From: Gammaproteobacteria bacterium
Lineage (GTDB): Bacteria; Pseudomonadota; Gammaproteobacteria; Eutrophobiales; Eutrophobiaceae
Length of the DNA stretch: 5,112 nucleotides
Reading direction: 5' to 3'
Assembly (NCBI GenBank): GCA_004356415.1
Contig: SMWN01000046.1
Span: 1 to 5,112 of the forward strand
Within the stretch, counting starts at the first letter, position 1, and each line of letters starts with the position of its first letter. The notes under the pieces were generated by a model. That model did not search any database, was not told where the DNA came from, and saw nothing but the letters and a program-made list of their open reading frames with translations. Position numbers and translations under genes: made by a program. Shown here piece by piece: positions 5,080 to 5,112 of the stretch.

Positions 5080-5112
5080 GTTTCACCTTAATTCAGGTTT
5101 ATTCAGATATTG

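Noticed and set aside
4154..5091. Plus- and minus-strand open frames overlapping pcm and the transpeptidase
   Set aside because: All are shadows of genes with intact catalytic motifs.

Overview
The window looks like chromosomal DNA from a mid-GC gammaproteobacterium. The evidence is a Pcm-type isoaspartyl methyltransferase, an RsgA GTPase, a YkuD-fold L,D-transpeptidase, Sec-type signal peptides, Shine-Dalgarno sites and a short ECF-type sigma factor with a single-pass partner. No rRNA, tRNA, insertion sequence, phage or CRISPR signal is visible. The genus cannot be fixed from the sequence.

The left half (24-2662) is one apparent four-gene operon on the minus strand. In transcription order it contains: (1) an exported protein of 249 residues built mostly from 11-residue GDRIDxRLDxK-type repeats (1913-2662); (2) an exported, Met- and Arg-rich protein of 259 residues built from M-S/T-P-E-Q/E-R modules, resembling Spy/CpxP or DUF3106 proteins (1022-1801); (3) an ECF-type sigma factor (425-976), whose only well-placed start is a CTG codon behind a strong ribosome binding site; (4) a putative membrane anti-sigma factor (24-428), coupled to the sigma gene by an ATGA overlap. 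A sequence matching the general ECF promoter layout (TCAAC-N16-CGTT), with A/T tracts upstream, lies before the first gene. The suggested picture is an autoregulated envelope-stress locus whose main products are two highly charged periplasmic helical proteins. This is inferred from gene order and motifs.

The intergenic stretch 2663-2822 separates this operon from a divergent plus-strand rsgA-type gene (2823-3785), a circularly permuted ribosome-assembly GTPase. It converges on a minus-strand pair: an L,D-transpeptidase without a signal peptide (4588-5079), followed 22 bases later by an isoaspartyl methyltransferase that does carry a signal peptide (3816-4565). This reverses the locations usually expected of these two activities.

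The most notable material is the operon at 24-2662. The 249-residue protein contains a 63-residue block present twice without gaps, the second copy shifted from acidic to basic and His-containing. The two copies flank a module resembling that of the neighbouring 259-residue protein. The two exported proteins therefore appear to share building material as well as an operon.
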